A stretch of 64,000 bases of DNA from contig CAVZCV010000014.1 of the NCBI GenBank assembly GCA_963773875.1, forward strand, positions 186,001-250,000. Reading direction: 5' to 3'. How positions within the stretch are numbered: position 1 is the stretch's first letter; every line of letters begins with the position of its first letter. The notes under the pieces are model-generated. The model worked only from the letters and a program-made list of their open reading frames with translations, was not told the DNA's origin and made no database searches. The stretch comes from CAVTYH01 sp963773875 (GTDB lineage: Bacteria > Planctomycetota > Planctomycetia > Pirellulales > JADZDJ01). The translations under genes and the position numbers were made by a program. Positions 37,943 to 48,826 of the stretch are shown in pieces.

Positions 37943-40348
37943 TCACGTTCCCATCGCCGCCACCGCGGCTCGCGCTTCTTCGAGCGGCGTATCTGCGGGC
38001 AGCGGCTCGCCGATGACCACATACGTGTGCAATTCCGGGTACCGCAGCGCCTCGGGATGCGTCGGTTTCTCGCCGCAATAGACCGGCAACAGCGTTGCCG
38101 GCACTTTGGCCCGCAGTTCAGCCAGCAAATGTTCGCCGGCGCACGGCACGGTGTCGGCGGCAAAATCGCGTGCCAGACTTAAGCCCAAAACATATCCTTG
38201 CCCCAGCGTGACTAGTCCGCGGGCCAAAGCGTTGTCTTCCGCCGACAATCTAACCTTGCGCGTGCCCGCAATCATGACGCCGGTTCCCAGCGCTACGCCG
38301 CGGAGGAATTTATCGCCGGGCGCATTCAGGCGGCGCAACAAACCGCGTAAATCGATCGACGGTGGAAACCACGTGAATCCAGTGATCGAAATCGTGCGAG
38401 TTGCTGATTAAAATCACCTGCCCGTTGGCGGGAATGTTATCGAGCCCCAGCGCTCGCAAGTGCCGCCGGCGTTTTGAACGCACCCAGCTCAGAGCACGCA
38501 GTACAAAATCGGGCCGCTGCCACCACATGAGCACCAGCATGCCAATGGTGATGCCGCTGGCGGAGAGAAACAGCAGCTTCGGAATTTGCGTGGCGCGTTC
38601 CAGTTGATGCTGGTACGCGGTAATCAAATCGGGATGCGTCTTCACGTCGTGCAAATTCAAGTGCAGCCCCAGCACATGCTGCAGGCTGGAAGTAATGATG
38701 AAAAATACAATCACGGCCACCAGCCCGCCGGTGACGTTGAAGAAATTGCTGGTGGCCACGAGGCTGCCCTTGCTGTCTTTGGGCGTCGGTGCTGCAAGAG
38801 CGTGTACAGCGGCACGATGTAAAGGCCCGCCGACATGCCGACGGCAATCAGGCAAAAAATCATCCTCGTCTTCGCCGGCGAAACCGCAGCCATCACGGCC
38901 GTGGTGCCAATCAAGAGCACAATGCCAATCGGCACCAGTCCCAGTTCCAGGCGATTGCCGGAAAAGTAGCCGGCCAAATAGCAGCCAATGCCGACCCCCA
39001 AACCGACGAGCCCCAGCAAAAACGCGACTTCAAATTCCGTCTTCGTCGCCGGCTCATGCGGCGTTTCGACAATTGTCTCCGGCTTGATTGGCGCCGTCGC
39101 GTCGGCCGTTCTTTCCGTGTCGTCGTCGGCCGGGGTTTCTTTGGTCACATCGGCCATGGCGGCGGCGGTCGCGGCGGCTGCAGGCGGCTTTTCAATGCGT
39201 TTGGCGATCTGAATTTCTTCGGCCGTTTCGCCCTGGAACAGCAAGCTCTGCCGCAGAAACAGCGTCATGAACAAAAAGAATGCGATGCCAAACGTGGCAA
39301 TCACCAGCGGCCTGGATTTTTTCAGCATGCCCAGGTTCTGCTTCATCGGCGTCCACGGCTCCAGCACCAGTTTGTTATCGGGCGCTGCCGCCGGAATGCG
39401 GGCCACCAGCAGCGAGGCAATCGCCCCGATGATCGCAAATGAAAACAGCACCACGCCAATGATCCATTCATTGCCCGGCACAAACGTGGGATCGAATTTC
39501 GATTTGATGAACTCCGTTCCGTACAGCCAGCCGCCGAAAACCGTGCCCAAAATGTTGGCCGTAAAACTCGTGCCTTCGAGCATCCCATTGCCGCGCGATA
39601 AAACCGAAGTGTGCAAAATTTCCGGCATCATGCCGTACTTGGCGGGCACAAAAAACGCGCTGTGCGTGCCCATCAGGAACACGACGGAAATGACCAGAAT
39701 CGAACTGCAGATCGCCAGTGCATGCGGCGACATCCAACCCCAACTCACCGTGTGCGGCAGCAGAAACCCGAGAAGCGCAATGCCCATGATGCCGACTTCG
39801 GTCACCTTCCAAAACACGATGATCGAGCGCTTGCTGTATTTATCGGCCAGCACCCCGGCCAGCGGCGAAAACAGAAAGAACGGCGTGATGAAGCAGGCCG
39901 TCACAATCGAAATCAGCGTTTTCGTATCCACTCCCGGCACGCCGGCAAACCGCACCAGCATATCGGTGGCATAGAACAGCGCCACAATATGACTAGCCTG
40001 ATCGTTAAACGCCGCGAGAAATTGCGAGAGCAGCAGGCCCCAATAACTGCGCGATTTGAGCGTGGTCGATGGCGTAAAGCGAGGCGGGCCGCCGCCACCT
40101 CCGGCGTCAGCGTGCTTTCCGTCCGCAGCGCCGTCCACTGACACCGTGCCATCCAAAGACGCAGCACCACCCGTGGGCGAAGCGGCGGACTTGCTGCCGG
40201 CGGCGGTAGCTTGCGAGATCGATGCCAAGGCCAAATCCAGCCCGATGCGATGCCCGGTTCGTCGCCGGCCGTTCCGTAACGAGAATCGGCCCGACGCAAC
40301 TGCATCCGCGGTTGAGTGCGTGTGGGGGACCGCCGAACAGTGTGGCAT
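37943..40348 (-). CDS. MFS transporter fused to a PlsC-like acyltransferase domain (two frame breaks)
   Basis: A major facilitator domain (SYWGLLLSQFLAAFNDQ, GVLADKYSKRSIIVFWKV, FFVPAKYGMMPEIL) resembles lysophospholipid transporter LplT. It has a central Pro/Ala/Thr-rich insert near 39,100-39,200. A frame change near 38,810 and another near 38,335 lead to an acyltransferase-like end (NIPANGQVILISNSHDFDHW, then GYVLGLSLARDF and YPELHTYVVIGEPLPAD). Fusions of LplT-type and PlsC-type domains re-acylate lysophospholipids at the inner membrane. The usual H-x4-D motif is not clean here (SHDFDHW), so catalysis is uncertain. The N-terminus is also uncertain: 40348 is one in-frame ATG and 40504 another, with about 90 low-complexity residues before the first helix. 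Confidence 0.75.
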
Positions 40349-40796
40349 TCGGCAGGAAACAGTCGAATATACTGCTGCCCAAAGGGTGCCACAACCCAAC
40401 GGGCAGTAGCCGCCAGCGTGGTATGCAGACCGCGGCACGCAAATGTACGTCAGCGATTTCGTCGAATTTGGCCCTGTACCACCGACCGCAAAGCCAGAAG
40501 TCATTCCTTCAGCCGCCCAGCCTGCCGCAACCTCCGCAAAAGCGTTACGTTCGACACGGGATGCGCCGGATATGCAGAGCAGCGCACCATATTGTTAGCG
40601 CCGAGTAACAATGGCCGATTGGTCTGGCTGGAATTGCGCGACGGAATCTGAATCACATCAGATTTGCGATTTCCGCTGCGGAACCATCAGCCGCAACGCG
40701 GCGATCGTCGACTGCGAATGTTGATGCTGGGTACGAATCTGTACTTCTTCCCTGCGCACTTCGAGTCGACGAGTATCGACACAGAGCGAATGTGGT
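40349..40796. other. Stretch between MFS fusion gene and NHL gene
   Basis: About 450 bases, part of which may encode an N-terminal extension of the leftward MFS gene. Nothing else recognisable is seen. Confidence 0.35.
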
Positions 40797-41696
40797 CTAG
40801 CTACCGGTTGATCTCCGTGCGAACGTCAGCCCGATCAACACGAGGACACCAAACGCGAAAATGGAGGGCGGCTCCGGCACAGGAGCAAATGTTAGAAAGA
40901 GCGAATATACGAATCCCGATGCAAAGCCTGACACTGATCCCTGTGGAGTGATTTTAAAAACAGTTCCACCAAGCGAATTTCCCTCGTAAAGGTTGTCGGC
41001 AGCGTCGACCGCAAGCCCAAGGGGACCGTCTAAGCCAGCCGCAAAAACGGACCTTGTCCCGCCCGGAAGGAATTTGTCGATCTTCCCACTACCGCTCAAC
41101 CCGTTGCCCCATTCTGCAACGAACATATCTCCGTGAGAATCGAACGCGATTCCGCTGGGCAGGTCCATTCCCGTTGCGATCGTCGTCCTGGCACCGGTCG
41201 GGCCGAACTTGTAAAGGTTCCCCGATTCTTCCGTTTCAAAAAGATTTCCTGCAGAGTCGAACTTGATGTCACTGGGCCCAATCAACCCACTGGCAAACGT
41301 ACTCCGCACACCCGTCGTCGTGAACTTATATATATTCCCGCTGAAATGATCTGCCACATACACACTTCCGCTTGCGTCGATGGCAATTCCCTGAGGACTG
41401 TTCAGTCCACTTGCGAATGTCGTCCGAACGCCCGAAGGAGTGATTTTGTAAACAGCGTTATGATCGCTTTGGTCGGTTACGTATAGGTTGCCGCTGGAGT
41501 CAAACGCCAAGCCAGTCGGAACACCAAGTACGAAGGTGTACACCGATTTCTGTCCGTTTGATGTAATCTGGTAGATGTTGCCGCTAATATCTGGAACCAG
41601 CAGAACTGCGCCAGCGACCGCATGGCAGCTAAGAATTAATGCTACTGCAAATACAAGAATTGCCGGCCGATGAAACGCGGCACTCGAACTGTTCAC
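40797..41696 (-). CDS. Exported NHL-repeat protein with PEP-CTERM sorting signal
   Basis: The start is a GTG at 41696 with an AGGAGG site about 6 nt upstream. A signal peptide (AILVFAVALILSCHAVAGA) precedes about six NHL/SMP-30-type beta-propeller units (GLAFDSSGNLYVTD, GIAIDASGSVYVAD, GIAFDSHGDMFVAEWG). The C-terminus is VPEPPSIFAFGVLVLIGLTFARR, that is a PEP motif, one helix and basic residues, the signal for exosortase-dependent surface sorting. It probably acts as a surface-attached binding protein or lactonase-like protein; the ligand is unknown. No exosortase gene is in the window. Confidence 0.85.
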   Translation of the reverse strand: MNSSSAAFHRPAILVFAVALILSCHAVAGAVLLVPDISGNIYQITSNGQKSVYTFVLGVPTGLAFDSSGNLYVTDQSDHNAVYKITPSGVRTTFASGLNSPQGIAIDASGSVYVADHFSGNIYKFTTTGVRSTFASGLIGPSDIKFDSAGNLFETEESGNLYKFGPTGARTTIATGMDLPSGIAFDSHGDMFVAEWGNGLSGSGKIDKFLPGGTRSVFAAGLDGPLGLAVDAADNLYEGNSLGGTVFKITPQGSVSGFASGFVYSLFLTFAPVPEPPSIFAFGVLVLIGLTFARRSTGS

Positions 41697-43049
41697 AACT
41701 GCCTCCTGCCGCGCGGCAATTTCAACTTTGAACGCAAAGCATGAGAATTATAACTCCGTGATCATTTAGGTGCCACAAATGATGGACGTGATTTGTCTAA
41801 GCCTCTTTGCCAGGGATGGGCCGATGTGCCGGTCCTCCGAACCTCAAGACATCCTGTTGCGACCGGACGCCCGGCCCTGACGGACCGGGCTATTTCCTGT
41901 CGGTCCTTCGCACCTTGGCGAACATCTACCCCAACTTGACAGTTCGGGCTATTTCCAGTCAGGCCGCGGGCCTTGAACAGGGCATAAGTGCTTAACTGTA
42001 CGCATGTTACATAATGCCGCTCTGTGCCTCCGTGTCTCCGTGGTAAAAATCTTTTTGGACTGGCCCAAAAAAGCTCTTGACTATAAGACACATGTACACT
42101 ACAGTGCTAGTTGTCGGAGAGTATGGGCTCCGTGACTCGGTCTTTGGCAATTTGAACAAATACATAAGGGTCTAGGCGTCTGAGGGCCTGGGTGTCTCGT
42201 AATCTGCGCCGGGTAGCCCGGACTGCTTGGGGATTTCGCCGGGTGGCTCGGATTGCTGTAGGAGGCGACTCCTGTCGCCGATCCGTCGCAGCCACAACGT
42301 CGGCGTCGGGAGACGCCTCCTACAGTGCGTTACGCCGCCGGGTGGCCCGGACAAATTGTCCGGGCGGCGCAGCCGCAAGAGGCGTCAGGCAGGATTCGGA
42401 ACTGTGGGTTGGCAACGACCTGCGAGCGCCTCTTGTCGCTCTCGCGACCCCGACACCCAGACACTTGCCGCCGTAGGTGTGAAAAAACCCCTTCCATTTC
42501 GAGCGAGAATTTTCGATCGATTCGGGAGACCAACAGCAGAGAGTGAAATAACTGTGAAATTACTCAGCACAAAATCGGCAAAAACGGCTACACAGGGTCA
42601 AAAGCGCGCTCGAGTTATTTCACCATGAAACACGATTTTTGGGACTTTGGCCGCGTGAGAAGCGATTTTCTCGAAAGAGACGTGCGGACAGCGACGGTTT
42701 CCTTCACCACGGTTTTTCGCCGCCCCAGCTTGGATTGAGAATTCTCGAGACAAATTGAAAAACGGAAGATCGGGCCTGTTGAAAAAACTCGCCCGCTTCC
42801 GGCAATGGCAAATTTGCTAGCATCCCGCGGGCGAAATTGATAGCAGCTTGAAGCGAGTGGTGACCGACTTGGTCGATCAAGTCGCCTTGACGCTCATCGG
42901 GTGAAAATCTATTCTCCCGCCCTCCAATAGTCTGCCCGTTCGGGCTCGGGTTCTCGTGTTCGTTTTTCCGGCATGCGTGGAAAGCCAGGAAGGCTGAAGC
43001 GGCCGGTGGTTTTGAATATCGATCAACTGCCAGGGCGCAGGAAGGCATG
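41697..43049. other. Repeat-rich intergenic stretch without supported genes
   Basis: 1.35 kb with only short frames of implausible composition. It holds a GCTCTGTGCCTCCGTGTCTC-type repeat (42019-42044), two copies of a CGGGCTATTTCC motif (about 41,885-41,900 and 41,944-41,958), three copies of a CCGGGTGGCCCGGA-type motif (about 42,211, 42,237 and 42,339) and a long hairpin (42256-42325). This density of short repeats without coding signal is unlike the rest of the window. Confidence 0.6.
42256..42325. repeat. REP-like hairpin with 25-bp arms
   Basis: Arms 42256-42280 and 42301-42325 match at 22 of 25 positions in inverse orientation (outer ends CTGTAGGAGGCG and CGCCTCCTACAG), with a 20-nt loop. 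It resembles a repetitive extragenic palindrome family; other copies would have to be sought elsewhere in the genome. Confidence 0.7.
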
Positions 43050-44684
43050 ATGCCTCGGTTCCGTCGCCAAGTAATTCGAGTGATGCTCGCCGCCAGCGGG
43101 GCCGCAATGATTGCGCTGGCCGGCTGCACCGGTTCGCTCATGCATTCGCGGTCGCAAAGCCCGGAACATTCCGAAGCCAGCGAGGAATCGAACGCCACGA
43201 AACTGGTCGGCGATTTTGCGGATCCCAACGGAATCAACTTTGTGAAGGTGGAAGGTGCCGTGCTGATTACGGGCCTGGCGAACACCGGCAGCGATCCGGC
43301 GCCGGGTCCGCAGCGTTCCGCAATTCTGGCCGACATGCAGGCGCATGGAGTGGTGAATCCGACGAAGGTTCTGAACTCGCCGACAAGCTCGGTGGCGTGG
43401 GCCGTGGGTTACATTCCTCCGGGGGTGCGCAAGGGGGATCGGTTCGATGTGGAAGTGCGCGTGCCCTCGAACAGCGAGACGACCAGCATTCGCGGCGGCT
43501 GGATGATGCCGGTGCGAATGAAGGAGATGGCCGTCATTGCCGGTCAAACACACGACGGCCACGTGCTAGCCAACGCAGAAGGTCCGGTGCTAGTCGATCC
43601 CGTTGCGCAGGGCACCGCCGATCCGGTTTCGCAGCTCAAAGGCATTGTGCTAGGCGGCGGCGTGACGAATAAATCGCGGTCGCTGGGCCTAGTGATGCAC
43701 GCCAGCGATAAATCGGTTTATTTGAGCAAGCAAATTGGCGATGCAGTGAATCGCCGGTTCCACACGTTTATCAGAGGCATGAAGCAAGGCGTGGCGACTC
43801 CGAAGACCGATGAATACATCGAACTGGAAATTCATCCGCGATACAAATACAACCTGACGCGATACATTCGCGTGATTCGCAGCATTGCGGTGCTTGAATC
43901 GCCGGAACAGTTGCTGGAGCGGATCGATCTGCTGCAGCGGCAGCTGCTCGATCCGGTGACCAGCGCCCAAGCGGCATTGCGATTGGAAGCGGTAGGCAAA
44001 GACGGCATTCGCGCGCTGAAAGTCGGACTGGAATCGAAGGATCCGGAAGTCAAGTTTTATGCGGCGGAGGCACTGGCATATCTCGATGAACCGAGTAGCG
44101 TGCCGGTGTTAACGGTCGCCGCGAAAAACGAGCCAGCCTTCCGGGCTTACGCGTTAACGGCGCTGAGTGCGTTGAACGACATGCACGCGTCCGATGCATT
44201 GCACGATTTGTTTGACGTTTCCAGCGCGGAAACGCGTTACGGCGCGTTCCGAGCTCTGTGGGCGATGAATGAACGCGATCCGCAGTTGCACGGCGAGCAC
44301 TTGCAAGACAAATTCTGGCTGCATGTGATTCCCAGTGCCGGCCCAGCGATGGTGCATGTGACGCACAGCTATCGGCCGGAGGTCGTGCTGTTCGGCGAAG
44401 GGCAGCAGTTCAAGTTGCCGATGAACGCGGATGCGGGAAATACGATCATTGTGAAATCGCAGGAGGACGGAAAAATCAGCATCGCGCGGTTTGCCGTCCA
44501 CCAGGCAGATAAGCGGCAGGTGGTGGAGAATACGGTTGAAGCCGTGATTCGCGGCATTGCCGAAGTGGGCGGCGATTATCCGGATGTCGTCCAGGCACTG
44601 CAGCAAGCGCGGGCGAACGGATCGTTGGCGAGCCGTTTTGAAGTCGACGCCGATTCCGGAACGCGGACGAGTTTACGACCGTAA
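43050..44684 (+). CDS. FlgI-like (flagellar P-ring type) lipoprotein with HEAT repeats
   Basis: The second of two tandem ATGs (43050) suits the AGGAAGG site better. 544 residues: lipobox MIALAGC near residue 27, then a FlgI-like domain (VEGAVLITGLANTGSDPAPG, TSSVAWAVGYIPPGVRKGDR, FDVEVRVPSNSETTSIRGGW). Next are HEAT-type helical repeats (AALRLEAVGKDGIRALKVGL, DPEVKFYAAEALAYLDEPSS) and a C-terminal beta-rich part. FlgI forms the flagellar P ring. Here the lipid anchor, the HEAT repeats and the absence of any flagellar gene nearby point to another envelope role. Unknown function, but family similarity is clear by eye. Confidence 0.75.
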   Translation: MPRFRRQVIRVMLAASGAAMIALAGCTGSLMHSRSQSPEHSEASEESNATKLVGDFADPNGINFVKVEGAVLITGLANTGSDPAPGPQRSAILADMQAHGVVNPTKVLNSPTSSVAWAVGYIPPGVRKGDRFDVEVRVPSNSETTSIRGGWMMPVRMKEMAVIAGQTHDGHVLANAEGPVLVDPVAQGTADPVSQLKGIVLGGGVTNKSRSLGLVMHASDKSVYLSKQIGDAVNRRFHTFIRGMKQGVATPKTDEYIELEIHPRYKYNLTRYIRVIRSIAVLESPEQLLERIDLLQRQLLDPVTSAQAALRLEAVGKDGIRALKVGLESKDPEVKFYAAEALAYLDEPSSVPVLTVAAKNEPAFRAYALTALSALNDMHASDALHDLFDVSSAETRYGAFRALWAMNERDPQLHGEHLQDKFWLHVIPSAGPAMVHVTHSYRPEVVLFGEGQQFKLPMNADAGNTIIVKSQEDGKISIARFAVHQADKRQVVENTVEAVIRGIAEVGGDYPDVVQALQQARANGSLASRFEVDADSGTRTSLRP

Positions 44685-44721
44685 CCGGCGCGTTGCGCAG
44701 GCAGAGAAATCGATCGATGCA

Positions 44722-45000
44722 ATGGCTCGAACCACTGATGCTAGCGGCAAAAACAAGTCGGACAGGTCTGAAGAAGCGGGAGGGTCGGCAGGCGACGACG
44801 ACGACCGGCACCCGGGCGGGCTGCAATCCGCCGATCCGCTGCCAAATCTTTTTGGCGGTGGCGGACCAAGCTTCGACACCGGGACATCGCGGTCCGAAGA
44901 GTCCGATGATGCCACTGCAAAAGGACCAAGCAGCGACGAAAAACCCGCCCGGGATTCAACGAAATCGGCCACACGGGCCGGCGGTTTTTGGATAAAATAG
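44722..45000 (+). CDS. Small acidic low-complexity protein (tentative)
   Basis: 92 codons from an ATG at 44722, 37 bp after the FlgI-like gene. Composition is Ser/Asp/Glu/Lys/Gly-rich and apparently disordered (SDRSEEAGGSAGDDDD, PLPNLFGGGGPSFDTG). No ribosome binding site and no family. It lies 112 bp before smc in the same direction. It may be a real small gene or chance. Confidence 0.35.
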   Translation: MARTTDASGKNKSDRSEEAGGSAGDDDDRHPGGLQSADPLPNLFGGGGPSFDTGTSRSEESDDATAKGPSSDEKPARDSTKSATRAGGFWIK

Positions 45001-45112
45001 CGCTGGTCATGTGACCGCAAGGAATGGGCTTTCGCGCTGCGAATGGGCGAGAGAGCCTGCAAGCGGTTCTTTTAACCTGCACTAGTTTACACACAATATC
45101 GTTAGCCGCCGC

Positions 45113-48100
45113 ATGCTTAAGGCCCTCGAACTGATCGGCTTCAAAAGCTTCGCCGACACTACGCGGTTCGAGTTTCCTCGCGGCATTACAGTCGTCGTCG
45201 GGCCGAACGGCTCCGGCAAGTCGAACATTGTCGACGCCATTAAATGGGTGCTCGGCGAACAGAGTGTCAAAAGCCTGCGCGGCAAGGAGATGATCGATGT
45301 CATCTTCAACGGCTCATCCGCCCGCAAAGGTTTGAACTCAGCGGAAACGACGCTGACATTCGACAATTCCGAACGCCGGCTGGCGCTCGATACGCCTGAA
45401 GTCCATGTGACGCGTCGAGTGTACCGCAGCGGCGAAGGCGAATATTTAATCAATCGTGAACCATGCCGGCTGCGTGACATTCGCGATTTGTTCGCCGGCA
45501 CCGGGATTGCGACCGAAGCCTACAGCATCATTGAGCAAGGCAAAGTCGATGTGATGCTGCAATCGTCGGCGAAAGACCGGCGAGCGATTTTCGAGGAGGC
45601 GTCGGGCATCAGCCGCTTTAAGGCGAAAAAGATCGAAGCGTTGCGACGGCTGGAGCGGGTGGAGCAGAATTTGCTCCGGCTAAGCGATATTGTCGATGAA
45701 GTCGAAAGCCGGCTGAAGAGCGTTCGAGCGCAAGCGGCAAAGGCCCGGCGATACCGGGAACATGCCGAACGGTTACAGCATTTGCGAACCCAGATCGGGC
45801 GCCGACTGGGAACAGCTCGGTGAAAAGCTGGCAGCCGTCGAGGCAGAGATGACCGCAGTTCGCCAACAGATTGGCGAGGAGACAACCGCTATCGAGGAGG
45901 CCGAGCGGAACGCGGCGGAGTTGGAATTGCAGGCCGCCGATTCGGACAGCGCCATTCACGCTCTTGAGGGGCAGTTGGGCGAGAACCGGGAGCGAACCGC
46001 GGCGCTGGAAACCTCGATCGAGCACGAGAGGAAACGCGTCGAAGATTTGGAGGAACAGGCGTCTCGACATCGCAAACAACTGCAAGCTCTGACAACGCGA
46101 GCCGGCGACTTAGCAGACCTTTCGCAAGCCACGTTGATCGAGGTTCAAGCAGCGGAAGCCAAACACCGACAGTTGGCTGGCGGGCTGGCCGATCAGCAGA
46201 GAGCGTTAACGGCGCTGACCGCGCACCTCGATCAAATTCGCAGTGAGAATGAGCAGCGGCGAGCGGCGCATTTAGAGCAGTTGCGAGCCAGCGCAGCGCT
46301 ATCCAGCGAGATCAGCACGCTGGAAGGCCGCATGTCGCGGACGGAAGAGACACGCGAACGATGTGGGAATCGCCTCGCCGAACTCGAAGCCGCGCAAGAC
46401 CGAATTGAGCACGACATTGCCTTACTTACCGAGCGGCGCGATGAACTCGTTGGTCGGCTAAACCAACGCACCGCGGAACTGGCCGCGGCCAAAGACGATC
46501 TAGCGTCCGCACGGCGGCAATTAGCAGGTCGGCAGAAGGAACTTGCCAGCTGGCGCGAACGGCTAAGCGGCGCCGTAGAAAGAGCGGCGCTGCTTGCAGA
46601 GTTAGAAAAGCGTCATGAAGGCGTTGGCGATGGCGTAAAAGAAGTGCTCCAGTTCGTGCGCGAAAATCCGGAAGGTCCGTTCAAGCCGGTTCGCGGCCTG
46701 CTGGCAGATTTAGTGCAGGTAAGCGTTGAAATCGCGCCCCTGATTGAAATCGCGCTCGGGGAGAAAGCCCATCACTTCGTGATTTCTGCCGGCAACGTGC
46801 TGCTCGACTATTTGGCCGCTCACGGAAAGCGCCTTTCAAGTCGTGTAGGGTTTTTGCCACTCGATTCGACATTTGAACCACTCGAAGAGATCGATTTGCA
46901 AGATCAACCGGGCGTCATCGGCCGGGCAGACAAATTTGTGGAATGTTCGCAGGATATTTCACCGCTAATTCAGCGGTTGCTAGGCGATACATGGCTCGTT
47001 GAAAACCTCAATCATGCGATTGCACTTCGTAGGTCGCTAGGCAGCCAGGTGAACTTTGTCACGCTGAGCGGCGATTTCCTCGGCCGCGATGGAACGGTTG
47101 TCGCCGGTAAACGGCAAGCCGCGGTGGGGCTGATTTCACGTCGCAGCGAACTCCGAGTACTAAGGGCGCAAATCGTCGATTGGGAACAAACAACCGATCA
47201 GATTCGCGATTTGGTTGCCGCAATGGAACAACAGGTCGCAGTGCAAGAGCAGTTGGTTGCCGAGGCCTCAAACAATCAACAAACATCCAGCGAGGCAGTT
47301 GCTGAGCAGCGCCTTCGCATTCATGCCGCCGGGCAGCGGCGAGAGCAGATCATAGATCAAACCAAGACCGTCGAGGAAGATTTTCGGCAAGCCGTCGAGC
47401 AATTTAATTCGGTGACGCAATCGCTTTCCGTTTCGCGTCAGCGGCTAAGCGGATCGCAAACTTCGATCCTGCACGCCGAAGCCCGGATGTCGGACAATGC
47501 TCGGCGAATCGAAGAATTGGATGCCGCACGTCAGCAGCGAATGCGCGATGCGCAGACGGCTCAAATCGAATTGGCCCGAAGCGAACAGCAATTGGACCAC
47601 TTGCGGGGCCAGCTTCGGCGCTACGAACAGGATCGGGACGAGCGCGAACGAACGATTGCCGAAGCTCAGGAGCAGCTCGCAGATTGCATCGTGCGAGGCC
47701 AACAGGCGGAAAATCGAATTCTTGCGGCGGAATCGGAAGCGGCCGAGTTGTTTTTGTATAAAGAGCAATTGGCGGTCGAATTTGCGAAATTGGCAGATGA
47801 GCGCGAAAACTTGCGGCGACAGCGGGCAGACATCGCTCAGCAATCGCAGCGTGTGCGCTCGAAAATTCGCAAGCTCGAAGAACAATCGCACGCCAAAGAG
47901 CTTGTGGCCGGAGAACTGCGCCACGAGCGCAGCACACTAGAGAGTCGTTTACGCGAAGACTACAGCATCGAACTCGCGAATCTTGTGCACGGTTCCCTGC
48001 CGGTGCAATTGGGCGGTCGGGCGGAAATAGATGCCGAGATTGCGGACCTGCGCCGCAAACTAACGAATATCGGCGGCGTGAATCTCGATGCGCTTGAAGA

Positions 48101-48749
48101 AATCGATGAAATGGAGCAGCGGTTCCAGTCGCTTTCCACTCAGCATCTGGACCTATCGCAGGCAAAATCATCTCTGGAGCAGATCATTCAGCGTATTAAC
48201 GCCGACAGCAGGCGATTATTTGCGGAGACCCTAGAGACGGTGAAGGGTCACTTTCAACAACTCTTTAGCAAACTGTTCGGCGGCGGCCAGGCCGATATCA
48301 TTTTGGAAGACGGTGCCGATATTTTAGAGAGCGGGATCGAAATTGTCGCCCGTCCCCCAGGAAAGGAACCACGCAGCATCTCGCTGCTCTCCGGCGGTGA
48401 AAAGACTTTGACTTGCGTGGCGCTGCTGTTGGCAATTTTCCGGAGCCGGCCGAGTCCATTCTGCGTGTTAGATGAAGTCGATGCTGCGCTGGACGAAGCG
48501 AATATCGAACGGTTCGTGAATGTGCTGCGAGAGTTTCTGGAGTGGACGCAGTTTATCGTCGTAACGCATTCCAAGAAAACAATGGCCTTTGCCAATACGC
48601 TCTACGGTGTGACGATGCAAGAATCGGGCGTCTCTAAGAGGGTATCGGTCCGCTTTGACGACGTGAGCGAGACTGGCGAAATCAGCAAAGCAGCGATTGA
48701 AAGATCGCGCAGTGAGAGCCCACAGGGCTCGGCTACGGAAGCTGCTTAG
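45113..48749 (+). CDS. smc: Chromosome segregation protein SMC (one frame break)
   Basis: About 1,210 residues when joined. N-terminal ATPase half: KALELIGFKSFADTTRF, Walker A GPNGSGKSN (residues 30-38) and EEASGISRFKAKK. Two long coiled coils flank a hinge (about residues 510-650) with the hinge motifs near GRADKFVECSQDISPLIQ. C-terminal half: signature LLSGGEKTLTCVALL, Walker B FCVLDEVDAALDEAN. A frame change at about 45,800 follows LRTQIG; removing one G from the GGG there would continue into ADWEQLGEKL, so a homopolymer error is the simplest reading. SMC organises and condenses the chromosome with ScpA/ScpB, which are not in the window. Confidence 0.95.
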
Positions 48750-48769
48750 CACGACGTGCGCATAAAAAA

Positions 48770-48799
48770 CCGCCTTTGCGACCCGCGGCGCAAAGGCGG
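48770..48799 (-). terminator. Intrinsic terminator between smc and the convergent gene
   Basis: CCGCCTTTGCG / CGCAAAGGCGG form an 11-bp perfect stem with an 8-nt loop. Read on the minus strand it is followed by TTTTTT, so it terminates the leftward gene at 48827 best and may also act on smc. Confidence 0.85.
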
Positions 48800-48826
48800 C
48801 TAAGAGGGAGGGATCAAATCGAAGTT

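Noticed and set aside
41762..42091. 109-codon minus-strand frame with a PRRHGGTE segment
   Set aside because: The translation covers the word-like intergenic repeats; composition is not protein-like.
42704..43336. 210-codon minus-strand frame opposite the FlgI-like gene
   Set aside because: It is the antisense shadow of a well-supported gene with lipobox and ribosome binding site.
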